This document shows positions 24,523 through 33,749 of a stretch of DNA of 64,000 bases, one piece after another. Origin of the DNA: JBEOJY01 sp040275305 (lineage in GTDB: Bacteria > Pseudomonadota > Alphaproteobacteria > UBA9219); the NCBI GenBank assembly GCA_040275305.1, contig JBEOJY010000041.1:31201-95200 (forward strand), given 5' to 3'. Within the stretch, counting starts at the first letter, position 1. Every line of letters begins with the position of its first letter. The translations under genes and the position numbers were made by a program. Below the pieces are notes generated by a model. The model saw only the letters and a program-made list of their open reading frames with translations, was not told where the DNA came from and ran no database searches.

Positions 24523-26397
24523 ATGAATCCCTATGATGTCATTGTCATTGGCGCCGGACATGCCGGATGCGAAGCCGCTGCCGCCGCTGCGCGTACGGGT
24601 GCGCGCGCTCTTTTGGTCACCCATAAGTTAGAAACCATCGGGGAAATGTCGTGTAATCCTGCCATCGGCGGCCTCGGCAAAGGCCATCTGGTGCGCGAGA
24701 TCGACGCGTTGGACGGCGTCATGGGCCGCGTCGCCGATAAGGCGGGGATCCAGTTTCGTGTCCTGAACCGCAGCAAAGGCCCTGCCGTGCAAGGCCCCCG
24801 CGCGCAGGCCGACCGCAAACTCTACCGCAAAGCCATGCAGGAGATTCTGGCCGAGCAAAGAAATCTCACCATCCTTGCGCAATCGGTCGAAGATTTGTTT
24901 CTGGATTCTAGCGGCGCGAGGATAGGCGGAATCGTCACCGCCGACGGCCAACGATTTGAAGCTAGGGCCGTCGTCGTCACCACCGGAACCTTCCTGCGCG
25001 GCCTTATCCATGTCGGCGAGGAGAAAACCCCAGCGGGACGTATTTACGAACAGCCGTCTATAGGTCTATCAGATGCCCTAAAGCGCCTTGGCTTCCCCTT
25101 GGGCAGATTAAAGACGGGAACTCCGGCGAGACTGGATGGCCGCACGATTGATTGGGCATCACTGGAGATGCAGCCCGGCGATAACCCTCCCGTGCCCTTT
25201 TCTACCCTCACCGCCGCCATCACGAATCCGCAAGTGCAATGCGGCATTACCTATACCACGCCAGCCGCGCACGAAGCGATCCGCGCGAATCTGCATCGCG
25301 CCCCGCTTTATTCCGGCCAGATCAAAGGCGTCGGCCCACGTTATTGCCCCTCGATAGAGGACAAGGTGGTTCGCTTCGCCGCTCGTGAGCGGCATCAGAT
25401 TTTCCTTGAGCCGGAAGGCCTCGACGACATCACCGTCTACCCTAACGGCATCTCGACATCCCTGCCCCGCGATGTGCAGGACGCCTTCATCCACGCCATC
25501 TGTGGTCTGGAGCGCGTCACGATCCTGCGCTACGGCTATGCGGTCGAATATGATTTCTGCGACCCGCGCGAGATGAAGCCGACGCTGGAAACGCGCCGCG
25601 TTCCGGGGCTTTTCTTCGCCGGGCAAATCAACGGCACGACCGGCTACGAAGAAGCCGCCGGGCAAGGTATCATCGCAGGCGTCAACGCCGGCCTGCTCGC
25701 TTCCGGCTCTAACCCCTTCACGCTCGACCGCTCGCAGGCCTACATAGGCGTCATGATCGACGATCTGGTTACCCTTGGCACGAGCGAACCGTATCGAATG
25801 TTCACCTCGCGCGCGGAATTCAGGCTTTCGCTCCGCGCCGACAACGCGGATCAGCGCTTAACGCCGAAAGGGGTGGAGATTGGCTGCATAGACCGCGAAC
25901 GCCGTGAATCTTTCTCCGCCAAAAAAGCGGCGCTCGACAGCGCTAGAAGTCTTGCGGCTAATCTGAAGGCTACGCCTTCGCAGCTTCAGGCGAGCGGCAT
26001 CCACATCAATGCGGACGGAGCTTGGCGCTCGGCGTTGGAGCTTCTGTCTCACCCGAACATCGACATAGCCTGCCTCGCGCGGGTTTGGCCCGAATTGGCC
26101 TCATTCGACCGGAACATAGCGGAGCAGCTGGAGATCGACGGCAAATACGCAGGCTACCTGAGTCGCCAGACCAACGACATCCGCGCTTTTCGCAAGGACG
26201 AAGACTTGATTTTGCCAGAAGATCTGGACATCGATTCCATCGGCAGTCTGTCAACCGAGATTCGCCAGAAGCTTCGTCAGGCTAAACCCGGAACGCTGGG
26301 AGCCGCGTCGCGAATTCCCGGAATGACTCCGGCGGCGCTGATCGCGCTGTTGCGCTACGTTAAGCGCTCCCCGTCATCATCCCAATCAACCACCTGA
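24523..26397 (+). CDS. mnmG: tRNA uridine-5-carboxymethylaminomethyl modification enzyme MnmG (GidA)
   Basis: 624 residues. With MnmE it forms cmnm5U34 in tRNA wobble positions, using FAD. VIVIGAGHAGCEAAAAAARTG is the FAD-binding motif, and SCNPAIGGLGKGHLVREIDALDG is family-specific. YCPSIEDKVVRF, NGISTSLPRDVQ and QINGTTGYEEAAGQG follow. The C-terminal helical domain with TNDIRAFRKDEDLILPEDLD is intact. First gene of mnmG-rsmG-parA-parB. Confidence 0.98.
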   Translation: MNPYDVIVIGAGHAGCEAAAAAARTGARALLVTHKLETIGEMSCNPAIGGLGKGHLVREIDALDGVMGRVADKAGIQFRVLNRSKGPAVQGPRAQADRKLYRKAMQEILAEQRNLTILAQSVEDLFLDSSGARIGGIVTADGQRFEARAVVVTTGTFLRGLIHVGEEKTPAGRIYEQPSIGLSDALKRLGFPLGRLKTGTPARLDGRTIDWASLEMQPGDNPPVPFSTLTAAITNPQVQCGITYTTPAAHEAIRANLHRAPLYSGQIKGVGPRYCPSIEDKVVRFAARERHQIFLEPEGLDDITVYPNGISTSLPRDVQDAFIHAICGLERVTILRYGYAVEYDFCDPREMKPTLETRRVPGLFFAGQINGTTGYEEAAGQGIIAGVNAGLLASGSNPFTLDRSQAYIGVMIDDLVTLGTSEPYRMFTSRAEFRLSLRADNADQRLTPKGVEIGCIDRERRESFSAKKAALDSARSLAANLKATPSQLQASGIHINADGAWRSALELLSHPNIDIACLARVWPELASFDRNIAEQLEIDGKYAGYLSRQTNDIRAFRKDEDLILPEDLDIDSIGSLSTEIRQKLRQAKPGTLGAASRIPGMTPAALIALLRYVKRSPSSSQSTT

Positions 26398-26404
26398 GTT
26401 TCTC

Positions 26405-27076
26405 ATGGAACCTTCCTCACCCGAATCGATTGATGCCGGAAAAGAAACTTTCCTGACACATGTCTCCGTTCCCCATGAAACGACTCTAAAATTAGAGCGC
26501 TATGTTGAACTACTGAAAGAATGGAACGAGAAATTCAATCTTGTCGCCAAGAGCACACTGCCTGAAATCTGGACGCGCCATATCCTCGACAGTGCGCAAT
26601 TGAAAAACCACATCCCTGAATCATCGGAGACTCTGGCTGACATTGGATCAGGCGCAGGATTTCCCGGAATCGTTTTGAGCATCCTTGGCGTTCCGCAGGT
26701 TCACTTGATTGAAAGCACAGGCAAGAAAGCCAACTTTTTAAAAACTGTGGTGGAAGAACTGAAGCTGAATGCGGTCGTCCATCATGGCCGAGCCGAGGGC
26801 ATCAAGAATCTCAAAGTCGATGTCGTGACCGCCAGAGCCGTCGGGTCTCTGAGTGAGTTGCTCAAGCTTGCAAAGCCGCTGCTAAAAAAAGATTCGCTTT
26901 GCCTGTTCCTGAAAGGAAAAAGCGTCGATGGAGAATTAGCCGAATCGCGTAGATACCTAAGATACAAACTTGAGCGACATACAAGCGTGAGCGACCCCTC
27001 CGGAAGCATTCTCTTGATTCGCGGCCTCGCGCCAGCTACACACTTCTATAAGACCTCCAAGCGCAACAAGACTTAA
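26405..27076 (+). CDS. rsmG: 16S rRNA (guanine527-N7)-methyltransferase RsmG (GidB)
   Basis: 223 residues, standard length. It methylates G527 of 16S rRNA with SAM. ELLKEWNEKFNLVAKSTLPEIWTRHILDS and LADIGSGAGFPGIVLSI (SAM site) are typical, as is the TARAVGSLSELLKLAKPLL segment. Seven bases separate it from mnmG. Its GC content is slightly lower than its neighbours. Confidence 0.96.
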   Translation: MEPSSPESIDAGKETFLTHVSVPHETTLKLERYVELLKEWNEKFNLVAKSTLPEIWTRHILDSAQLKNHIPESSETLADIGSGAGFPGIVLSILGVPQVHLIESTGKKANFLKTVVEELKLNAVVHHGRAEGIKNLKVDVVTARAVGSLSELLKLAKPLLKKDSLCLFLKGKSVDGELAESRRYLRYKLERHTSVSDPSGSILLIRGLAPATHFYKTSKRNKT

Positions 27077-27093
27077 GGCCGTCAGAAATCAAC

Positions 27094-27963
27094 ATGATCA
27101 ACGATCCAACCGGAACCATGCCGGAGGCGCCAAAGTGCCGCATTCTGGGTGTGGTGAATCAAAAAGGCGGCGTCGGTAAAACGACGACGGCAGTCAACCT
27201 CGCGACTGCGATGGCGGCGATTGGCAAGCGTGTCTTAATTCTCGACGCCGACCCGCAAGGCAACGCCTCGACCGGCTTCGGCATAGCGCGCTCAGACCGT
27301 GGGACTGGATGCTACGAACTCATGTTCGATGGCATGGCCATCGAGCAAGTTGCGCGTCCGACAACCATCCCGAATCTTTCCATCATCACCTCGTCATCCG
27401 ATCTCGCGGGCGCGGAAATTCAGCTTGCCACCGCTGAACGACGCGAATACAGGATGAAGGAAGCGCTGGACCGCAGCGCCAAGGATTACGATCTTGCGCT
27501 CATCGACTGCCCTCCCTCGCTCAACCTCATTACCTTAAATGCGCTGGTAGCGGCCAATGCGCTGCTCGTGCCGCTGCAGCTTGAATTTTACGCGCTTGAA
27601 GGCATGACAAGCCTCTTGCAAACCATCGAGGCCGTGCGCGCGCGCTTTAATCCGATGCTCGAAATCGAAGGCGTGATCCTGACCATGTGCGACAGGCGCA
27701 ACAGCCTGTCGAACGCGGTCGAGCGCGATGTCCGCAGCTACTTTGGCCGCAGGGTCTACGAAACCGTCATTCCGCGTAACGTGCGAGTTTCCGAAGCTCC
27801 ATCGCATGGCAAGCCCGTCTTGCTCTACGACCTGAAATGTCCGGGTGCGCAAGCCTACCTGCATCTTGCGAGCGAAATGCTACGCCGCGAGACGGAGCGC
27901 GACGAAATCCTGAAGCCTGAAAACCTCGACGATAGCCCCTATGCAAAAGCAATCGCCGGATAA
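27094..27963 (+). CDS. parA: Chromosome partitioning ATPase ParA (Soj)
   Basis: 289 residues. The deviant Walker A motif is VNQKGGVGKTTTAVNLA. LILDADPQGNASTGFG and LIDCPPSLNLITLNAL are the Walker A-prime and B regions. EFYALEGMTSLLQTIE and VIPRNVRVSEAPSHGKPV are typical of chromosomal ParA. It moves the ParB-bound origin during segregation. Seventeen bases after rsmG, followed by parB: the standard order near the origin. Confidence 0.97.
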   Translation: MINDPTGTMPEAPKCRILGVVNQKGGVGKTTTAVNLATAMAAIGKRVLILDADPQGNASTGFGIARSDRGTGCYELMFDGMAIEQVARPTTIPNLSIITSSSDLAGAEIQLATAERREYRMKEALDRSAKDYDLALIDCPPSLNLITLNALVAANALLVPLQLEFYALEGMTSLLQTIEAVRARFNPMLEIEGVILTMCDRRNSLSNAVERDVRSYFGRRVYETVIPRNVRVSEAPSHGKPVLLYDLKCPGAQAYLHLASEMLRRETERDEILKPENLDDSPYAKAIAG

Positions 27964-28031
27964 GTTCCAAGAACGCCTCTAAACTTACAAGCAAATCCAC
28001 GCATAAAACGCTAAAAAAACAGGAACACAGC

Positions 28032-29006
28032 ATGGCACAAACCGCACAACCCGCGCGTCTCGGTCGCGGCCTCTCGGCGCTCCTAGGCGATACCGATGCG
28101 TCATATCAGGCCTCAAAACAATCGCATCGCACCGAACACGGGTCAGCGGCGCTCGCGGCGCTTGCCAATGCGCAGGCCGTCGCCGCCGGAGAACCTTTGG
28201 CGCAAGCGACTGCCAAGCACAGCCCCCAAACCATGCCGGTAACATGGCTCGTGCCCTGCCCGTTTCAGCCACGCCGCCACTTTGACGAAAGCGCATTGCA
28301 AGGGCTTGCGGACTCGATCCGCGAACGCGGGATTCTGGAGCCGCTGCTGGTCCGTCCCGTCGAAGACGCGAAAGACCGCTACGAAATCATCGCGGGCGAA
28401 CGTCGCTGGCGCGCCTCGCAAATCGCCGGACTGCACGACGTGCCCGTGGTGGTCCGAAAGCTGACCGACCGCGAAGCCCTAGAATTCGGCTTGATCGAAA
28501 ACATCCAGCGCGAAGGCCTGTCGCCGCTCGAAGAAGCCGAAGGCTATAAACGCCTGATCGAGGAGTTCAGCCACACGCAGGATGACTTGGCGAAAATTGT
28601 GGGACGCTCGCGCCCGCACATCACGAATATGCTGCGCATTCTGACGCTGCCGGAAACCATCTTGCAGATGATAGAAAAAGGCGATCTGACCATGGGGCAT
28701 GCCCGCGCCGTCATCACCGCGCGCGATCCGCTCGAAGTCGCGCAGATGGTGGTGAAGAAAGGCCTGAATGTGCGGCAGGCCGAAGCTCTCGCGAAGAAAA
28801 TGAACGACAACCCGCAAATCCACAAACGCAAGGCGAATACCGAAGCGGATGCCAACATTGTCGCGCTGGAAAAGGATATCGAGCGCAGTCTTGGACTAAA
28901 GGTAAAGATTCAGACACAAGGCAAGTCGGGAACGCTGACCCTCTATTACCATAGCCTCGACCAGCTGGAAGATTTGATCTTAAAATTAAAGGGCGCTGAA
29001 AATTAA
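28032..29006 (+). CDS. parB: Chromosome partitioning protein ParB (Spo0J)
   Basis: 324 residues. ParB binds parS sites as a CTP-dependent clamp. It starts RLGRGLSALLGD, and the CTPase core contains PFQPRRHFDESALQGLADSI and AGERRWRASQIAGLHDVPV. ENIQREGLSPLEEAEGYKRLIEEF leads into the helix-turn-helix (DDLAKIVGRSRPHITNMLRIL). The C-terminal dimerisation part is intact. A linker of about 40 residues between the first motif and the CTPase domain is Ala/Gln-rich. No clear parS palindrome was seen in this window. Confidence 0.97.
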   Translation: MAQTAQPARLGRGLSALLGDTDASYQASKQSHRTEHGSAALAALANAQAVAAGEPLAQATAKHSPQTMPVTWLVPCPFQPRRHFDESALQGLADSIRERGILEPLLVRPVEDAKDRYEIIAGERRWRASQIAGLHDVPVVVRKLTDREALEFGLIENIQREGLSPLEEAEGYKRLIEEFSHTQDDLAKIVGRSRPHITNMLRILTLPETILQMIEKGDLTMGHARAVITARDPLEVAQMVVKKGLNVRQAEALAKKMNDNPQIHKRKANTEADANIVALEKDIERSLGLKVKIQTQGKSGTLTLYYHSLDQLEDLILKLKGAEN

Positions 29007-29151
29007 AACAAAAAAACGGACACGCGAACATGTTGTATCGAAGATACATGCTGCGAATAAGTTGCAATAACAAATGGCAGATATATCCAAAGAACCCAAA
29101 ATAATGTAATTTGCAACCTTCAAACTAACCGCACAAGAATGGAGAGAAAGA

Positions 29152-29922
29152 ATGAAAAAACTGATTTCGACATGCGCAATAGCCGCAATTATAGCCATAT
29201 CTGCGCATGCCCATGCCGCGACGGACTGGTCGGGCTTCTACGCAGGGCTGAATGCTGGTGCCATGCTGGGCGAGTCCAGCGCGAATACGCACGCCGCGAA
29301 CATAGGAAACTATTTCGCGAATTCAAGCGTAACCTCCATTATTGCAAACGGAACGCAAAAGCTGAACCCCTTAGGGGTTGTTGGTGGTGCGCAAGGCGGA
29401 TACAATTACCAGACAGGACACTGGGTGCTCGGACTTGAAGGGAATGCGTCAGGCAGCACCGCAAGCGATTCAAAGTCAACCACCGTTGTCTACCCCTGCT
29501 GCTCGCCATCGACCTACACGATTTCGCAAAAAGTTTCGAATGACTGGGCAGTTTCGCTAAGTCCAAAAATTGGGTACGCATTTGACAGCACACCAATCGG
29601 CGACATCCTTGGTTATATCTCCGCAGGTGTCGTGGCATCTCAAATCAACTATGAATCGACCTTCTCTGACAATTATGGGTTGAACGCCTTTGAATCGCAG
29701 AACGTATCAGAGTTTCATGCTGGATGGTCTGTTGGCACCGGGGCCGAGGTTGCGCTAAACTCCCACTGGTCGGTTCGTCCAGAATATATGTACACGAACT
29801 ACGGCAAAGTCCGCCCGACCGGAACATTGAATGCGAACGGCGGCTCGACTGCTCCAATGGAACACAGCGCTGATTTAACCAGCAGCATCTTCCGCGTTGG
29901 CGTAAACTACCGCTTCCACTAA
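29152..29922 (+). CDS. Outer-membrane beta-barrel protein (Omp25/porin-like)
   Basis: 256 residues. It has a Sec signal peptide (residues 1 to about 22, ending AHAHA) then the ATDWSGFYAGLNAGAM opening that marks the alphaproteobacterial Omp25/OmpA-like barrel family. Alternating hydrophobic strands follow, and the protein ends FRVGVNYRFH. A Cys pair (PCCSP) in an external loop is unusual. A strong terminator follows, so it forms its own unit; GGAGAG lies just before the ATG. The role (porin, adhesin or structural) is unknown. Confidence 0.85.
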   Translation: MKKLISTCAIAAIIAISAHAHAATDWSGFYAGLNAGAMLGESSANTHAANIGNYFANSSVTSIIANGTQKLNPLGVVGGAQGGYNYQTGHWVLGLEGNASGSTASDSKSTTVVYPCCSPSTYTISQKVSNDWAVSLSPKIGYAFDSTPIGDILGYISAGVVASQINYESTFSDNYGLNAFESQNVSEFHAGWSVGTGAEVALNSHWSVRPEYMYTNYGKVRPTGTLNANGGSTAPMEHSADLTSSIFRVGVNYRFH

Positions 29923-29949
29923 CCCTAAGCCGACCACCTTACGAATTAT

Positions 29950-29975
29950 GGGTCTTGGCCGCAAAGCCAAGACCC
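29950..29975 (+). terminator. Intrinsic terminator after the outer-membrane protein gene
   Basis: GGGTCTTGGC (29950-29959) pairs perfectly with GCCAAGACCC (29966-29975) around CGCAAA, followed by ACTCTTTTA. Confidence 0.85.
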
Positions 29976-30150
29976 ACTCTTTTAGATTTCAAGGGTACGG
30001 GGTTTAATAAACAAAGACGCAACTCAAAAAATTCCCATGATTTTAAAGCGTTATTAACTAGAACCCGCCAAAATCGCCTTTGTTGAAAACACCCCCCTCA
30101 AGACCTCCTAAAATATTCAACATATATAAACTCAAAAGAAAGGACATCAC

Positions 30151-30873
30151 ATGAGCAGAGTAGCAGTCGTCACTGGCGGCACGCGCGGTATTGGCGCCGC
30201 GATCAGCGAAGCGCTGGTCAAAGCCGGATACAAGGTCGCCGCGACCTTCCACGGCAACGAAAAAGCCGCGCAAGAATTCTCGGCCAAAACGGGCGTGCAG
30301 ACCTTCAAATTCGACGTGGCTGATTTCAATGCCTGTAAGGACGGCGTTGCCAAAATCCAGGCCGCGCTCGGCCCTGTCGATATTCTCGTCAACAACGCCG
30401 GAATCACGCGCGACGGGTTTCTGCACAAAATGACTCCAGAGCAATGGAACGAAGTGATCCAGACGAACTTAAGCTCTGTCTTCAACATGTCGCGCCTCGT
30501 GATCGAAGGCATGCGTGAAAGAAGCTTCGGGCGCATTGTCAGCATCAGCTCGATCAATGGCCAAGCAGGACAAGCCGGTCAATGCAACTACTCCGCTGCC
30601 AAGGCCGCCATCATCGGCTTCACCAAGGCGCTGGCGCAGGAATCGGCATCGAAGGGAATCACGGTCAACGCGATCTGCCCCGGCTATGTTGATACGGAAA
30701 TGGTGCGTGCCATCGCGCCTGAAATCCTCGAAAAGATCGTAGGAAAGATTCCCGTGAAACGTCTCGGTCGGACGGATGAAATCGCCAAGACGGTCCTCTT
30801 CCTCGCCAGCGATGAAATGGGCTTTTCAACCGGCGCGACTTTCTCGGTCAACGGCGGCCAATACATGGCCTAA
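30151..30873 (+). CDS. phbB: Acetoacetyl-CoA reductase (PhaB/PhbB)
   Basis: 240 residues. An NADPH-dependent SDR that reduces acetoacetyl-CoA to (R)-3-hydroxybutyryl-CoA for polyhydroxybutyrate. VTGGTRGIGAAISEAL is the cofactor site. The Ser-Tyr-Lys triad lies in ISSINGQAGQAGQCNYSAAKA. QTNLSSVFNMSRLVIEGM and GYVDTEMVRAI match PhaB rather than FabG. The partner thiolase is at the right edge of the window. A clear terminator follows. Confidence 0.9.
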   Translation: MSRVAVVTGGTRGIGAAISEALVKAGYKVAATFHGNEKAAQEFSAKTGVQTFKFDVADFNACKDGVAKIQAALGPVDILVNNAGITRDGFLHKMTPEQWNEVIQTNLSSVFNMSRLVIEGMRERSFGRIVSISSINGQAGQAGQCNYSAAKAAIIGFTKALAQESASKGITVNAICPGYVDTEMVRAIAPEILEKIVGKIPVKRLGRTDEIAKTVLFLASDEMGFSTGATFSVNGGQYMA

Positions 30874-30915
30874 AACGGCTCATCGCCAAGATCGAAGATG
30901 CCGCCAATTGCCTTC

Positions 30916-30943
30916 AAAGCCCCGACGGAAACGACGGGGCTTT
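30916..30943 (+). terminator. Intrinsic terminator after phbB
   Basis: AAAGCCCCG (30916-30924) and CGGGGCTTT (30935-30943) form the stem. Inside it, CG/CG closes a GAAA loop with one A-A mismatch. A T-rich tail follows. Confidence 0.8.
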
Positions 30944-31148
30944 GTTGTATGTCCTCAAACGAAACAAGACGACGCAACAAGATATTTTCAAACAAAAATC
31001 AGCGTAGACAAGACAGAAAGACAAGAACATCTCGAATAAAGAACAAAACGACTCAGTCTGTCGGAGATGTGTTGGAGGAAGCCAATGAGCGACGGGCAAC
31101 TCACGCAGGCGCTGAATTTCGCAGATATATGAAGCAGCCGATTTTTTA

Positions 31149-32033
31149 TCAGGCGCGTTCACACGCCTGAACGAAGTGTGTCCACTGGTTCCGAAACCAC
31201 GTCGTCTGACGCTTGGCATAGTTTCTGGTCGCTTGCTGAGCCTTGAGAATTGCCGCGTCGAGCGAACATTCAAGGCGCAGGAAACAACGGATCTCGCGCA
31301 AGCCGATCGTCTTCATTGTGGGCAACCCGGAATCCAGACCGCGTGACAAAAACGCGCGCGCCTCCTCGACCGCGCCTCGGTCTATCATGTCAAGAAACCG
31401 CGCGTCGCACGCCGCATAAAGCCGTTCTCGCGTGGGCAGCAACAAATGACGCTCGAAACTAAACCGGGGGGATATCGTCTCTCGCGACAGGCGTTGCCAA
31501 TGGCCCAAGCACTTGCCCGTGTGGTGCGCGACTTCATAAGCACGAACCAGACGATGGCGGTCGTTTCTCGCGATTTTTTGCGCGGATTCAGGATCGTTCT
31601 CGCAAAGCAGAGTGCGAAACAGCGCTTCGCCAAGCTCGTCGTAAAGCGCTTGCGCCGAGGCGCGAACCGAACCCGGAATGTCTGGGATGTCGGCAAGTCC
31701 CTGCTCCAGAGCGCGGAAGTACAGACCTGTACCGCCGACAAGAACGGGGACAAGCCCTGCATCGTGCGATTCGCCGATGGCGCGTTGCGCTTCGCCAAGC
31801 CACCTCGCGACAGAAGAATGCGTGGCCGGATCGAAATCGCCATAAAGCCTATGAGGAATCTCAAGCCGCTCGTCATCGCGCGGCTGCGCCGTGAGAATGG
31901 ACAAGCCGCTATAAAGTTGCATCGCGTCCGCATTGATAATCGCGCCGCGCTCGCGTCGCGCGACCTCCATCGCAAAAGCCGATTTACCTGACGCCGTCGG
32001 CCCACCGATTAAAATAACACGTAACCTGTTCAT
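31149..32033 (-). CDS. miaA: tRNA dimethylallyltransferase MiaA
   Basis: 294 residues. MiaA adds the dimethylallyl group to A37 of tRNAs reading UNN codons. The P-loop is LIGGPTASGKSAFA, followed by IINADAMQLYSGLSILTAQP and PHRLYGDFDP. VLVGGTGLYFRALEQGLADIP and the C-terminal TMKTIGLREI and NYAKRQTTWFRNQ complete the family pattern. Divergent from tatABC, with about 100 bases between. Confidence 0.97.
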   Translation of the reverse strand: MNRLRVILIGGPTASGKSAFAMEVARRERGAIINADAMQLYSGLSILTAQPRDDERLEIPHRLYGDFDPATHSSVARWLGEAQRAIGESHDAGLVPVLVGGTGLYFRALEQGLADIPDIPGSVRASAQALYDELGEALFRTLLCENDPESAQKIARNDRHRLVRAYEVAHHTGKCLGHWQRLSRETISPRFSFERHLLLPTRERLYAACDARFLDMIDRGAVEEARAFLSRGLDSGLPTMKTIGLREIRCFLRLECSLDAAILKAQQATRNYAKRQTTWFRNQWTHFVQACERA

Positions 32034-32137
32034 ACATAAGATATAACCCGCAAAAGCGAGCCGCGATAGCTCAAGAATCTCGCTGGGCGGCGCAAAAGTA
32101 TGATAAACAAGAAGGATAAGAAAATCGGAGGAGCAAA

Positions 32138-32350
32138 ATGGGACTGAGCTTTTGGCACATCGTCGTCGTGTTGTTGGTCGTGCTGATCGTCTTTGGCGCA
32201 GGCCGCTTGCCGCAGGTCATGGGGGATCTGGGCAAAGGCATTCGCAGCTTCAAGGACGGCATGAATAGCGATAACAATGAAGAAAAACAGGCGGATCAAT
32301 CGAAACAGGATGCGAAACCGCTCCCCCCGTCTTCGACAAAAAAAACCTGA
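32138..32350 (+). CDS. tatA: Sec-independent translocase subunit TatA
   Basis: 70 residues. It has a short N-terminal membrane helix (FWHIVVVLLVVLIVFGAG) then an amphipathic helix with LPQVMGDLGKGIRSFKDGM and a polar tail. This is the pore-forming subunit of the twin-arginine system. GGAGGAG before the ATG is a strong ribosome site. First of tatA-tatB-tatC. Confidence 0.95.
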   Translation: MGLSFWHIVVVLLVVLIVFGAGRLPQVMGDLGKGIRSFKDGMNSDNNEEKQADQSKQDAKPLPPSSTKKT

Positions 32351-32362
32351 GGGTAAGCAGAA

Positions 32363-32650
32363 ATGCTCGATATCGCGTGGCCCGAACTGGTGGTCATCGG
32401 CGCTGTAGCTCTTGTCGCTATCGGCCCCAAAGACTTGCCTCGCGTGATGCAGGTGCTTGGCCGATGGGTTGGCAAAGCGCGCACGGTCGCCAACGAATTC
32501 CACCGAACGTTCGAGCAACTTGAGTACGAATCTCAGATCGCGGAAAAGCTGAAGCAACAGAAAAGCGCGGCGTCAGAAACGCAAACGGCAGCTCCGCAAC
32601 CCGATTCTACAACGCCCCCTCCACCCCGCCCCCGCGACGAAGAGCGCTAG
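32363..32650 (+). CDS. tatB: Sec-independent translocase subunit TatB
   Basis: 95 residues. MLDIAWPELVVIGAVALVAI is the membrane helix with the characteristic Glu. GPKDLPRVMQVLGRWVGKAR starts the amphipathic part, and a proline-rich tail ends PPPRPRDEER. It is the substrate-receptor partner of TatC. Twelve bases after tatA. Confidence 0.94.
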   Translation: MLDIAWPELVVIGAVALVAIGPKDLPRVMQVLGRWVGKARTVANEFHRTFEQLEYESQIAEKLKQQKSAASETQTAAPQPDSTTPPPPRPRDEER

Positions 32651-32656
32651 GCCCGC

Positions 32657-33445
32657 ATGAATTCCGGCCCCGAAATATTGGAAAACGAACTTGATCCCAT
32701 GCGGCAACCGCTTCTGGCGCATCTGATCGAACTGCGCCGTAGGTTGATCTATGGGTTTCTGGCGATTATGGCTGGTTTTGTAATAAGCTATGGTTTTGCG
32801 CCAGATATCTATGCATTCCTTGTCAAACCGCTAGCGGCTGCTACCGGGGCCGAAAACCACCGCTTGATCTACACGGGCCTTACAGAAGCCTTTTCGACCT
32901 ACCTGCGCCTTGCGCTATGGACCGGGTGCTTCATCGCCTTTCCGGTGATCGCGACGCAAATCTGGATGTTTGTCGCGCCGGGCTTGTATGAAAACGAGCG
33001 AAAAGCTTTCCTTCCATTCCTTGCTGCGACGCCGATCCTGTTTCTGATCGGCGCGGCTTTCGCGTATTACCTTGTCTTCCCGCTCGCCTGGACATTTTTC
33101 CTGAGCTTTGAAATACCGGGAGCGGCTGGCGCTCTTCCCATCCAGATGGAAGCGCGGGTCAGCGAGTATTTGTCGCTCTCCATGACGGTCATCTTCTCCT
33201 TCGGTATCGCTTTTGAACTGCCCGTCATCCTAATCCTGCTCGCTCGCGTGGGGATACTAACCCCCGAACAGTTAAAAAAGTTCCGGCGCTTCGCGATCGT
33301 CCTCATCTTTGTCGCCGCCGCGATCATGACCCCGCCGGATGTCTTCAGCCAGTTGAGCCTCGCCATCCCGCTCATGGCGCTGTATGAACTGTCCATATTC
33401 GGGGCTAAATGGGCCAAAAAAAGCCGTGTTTCACGAAATCCATAG
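32657..33445 (+). CDS. tatC: Sec-independent translocase subunit TatC
   Basis: 262 residues, six membrane segments. MRQPLLAHLIELRRRLIYGF is the conserved start that binds twin-arginine signals. FLVKPL, LWTGCFIAFPVIATQIWMFVAPGLYENERK and FGIAFELPVILILL are typical. FRRFAIVLIFVAAAIMTPPDVFSQ is the diagnostic fifth-to-sixth region. Six bases after tatB. Confidence 0.97.
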   Translation: MNSGPEILENELDPMRQPLLAHLIELRRRLIYGFLAIMAGFVISYGFAPDIYAFLVKPLAAATGAENHRLIYTGLTEAFSTYLRLALWTGCFIAFPVIATQIWMFVAPGLYENERKAFLPFLAATPILFLIGAAFAYYLVFPLAWTFFLSFEIPGAAGALPIQMEARVSEYLSLSMTVIFSFGIAFELPVILILLARVGILTPEQLKKFRRFAIVLIFVAAAIMTPPDVFSQLSLAIPLMALYELSIFGAKWAKKSRVSRNP

Positions 33446-33545
33446 GCTTGCCGCCCGGCGCATGCTAAGAAATATCAATGTATTGACAACAAGAAGTAGC
33501 GCCAAGCGCCTTCTGGGCCGAATACAGGCAAATGTTAGAGGAGAG

Positions 33546-33667
33546 CCGTCATCGCGAGGAGCCTGAAAGGCGACGTGGCGATCCAGAGTCGAAAGGACTG
33601 TGCCATGGAATCTGGATTGCCGCGTCGTCTTCCGCCCTGCGAGCGGGAACTCCTGGCAATGATGGCG
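33546..33667. repeat. Dispersed repeat family A, copy 2
   Basis: CCGTCATCGCGAGGAGCC, GGCGACGTGGCGATCCAGAG and the mirror half ATCTGGATTGCCGCGTCG then GGCAATGATGGCG. It fills most of the 33446-33749 gap. No other feature is seen there. Confidence 0.75.
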
Positions 33668-33749
33668 TTTTTGCAATGTTTGTCTAGATAAGCTGCGTAA
33701 AATGCTTGGAGTTACAAGAGGAAAAACATAACAACTGACTGAGCGCGCC

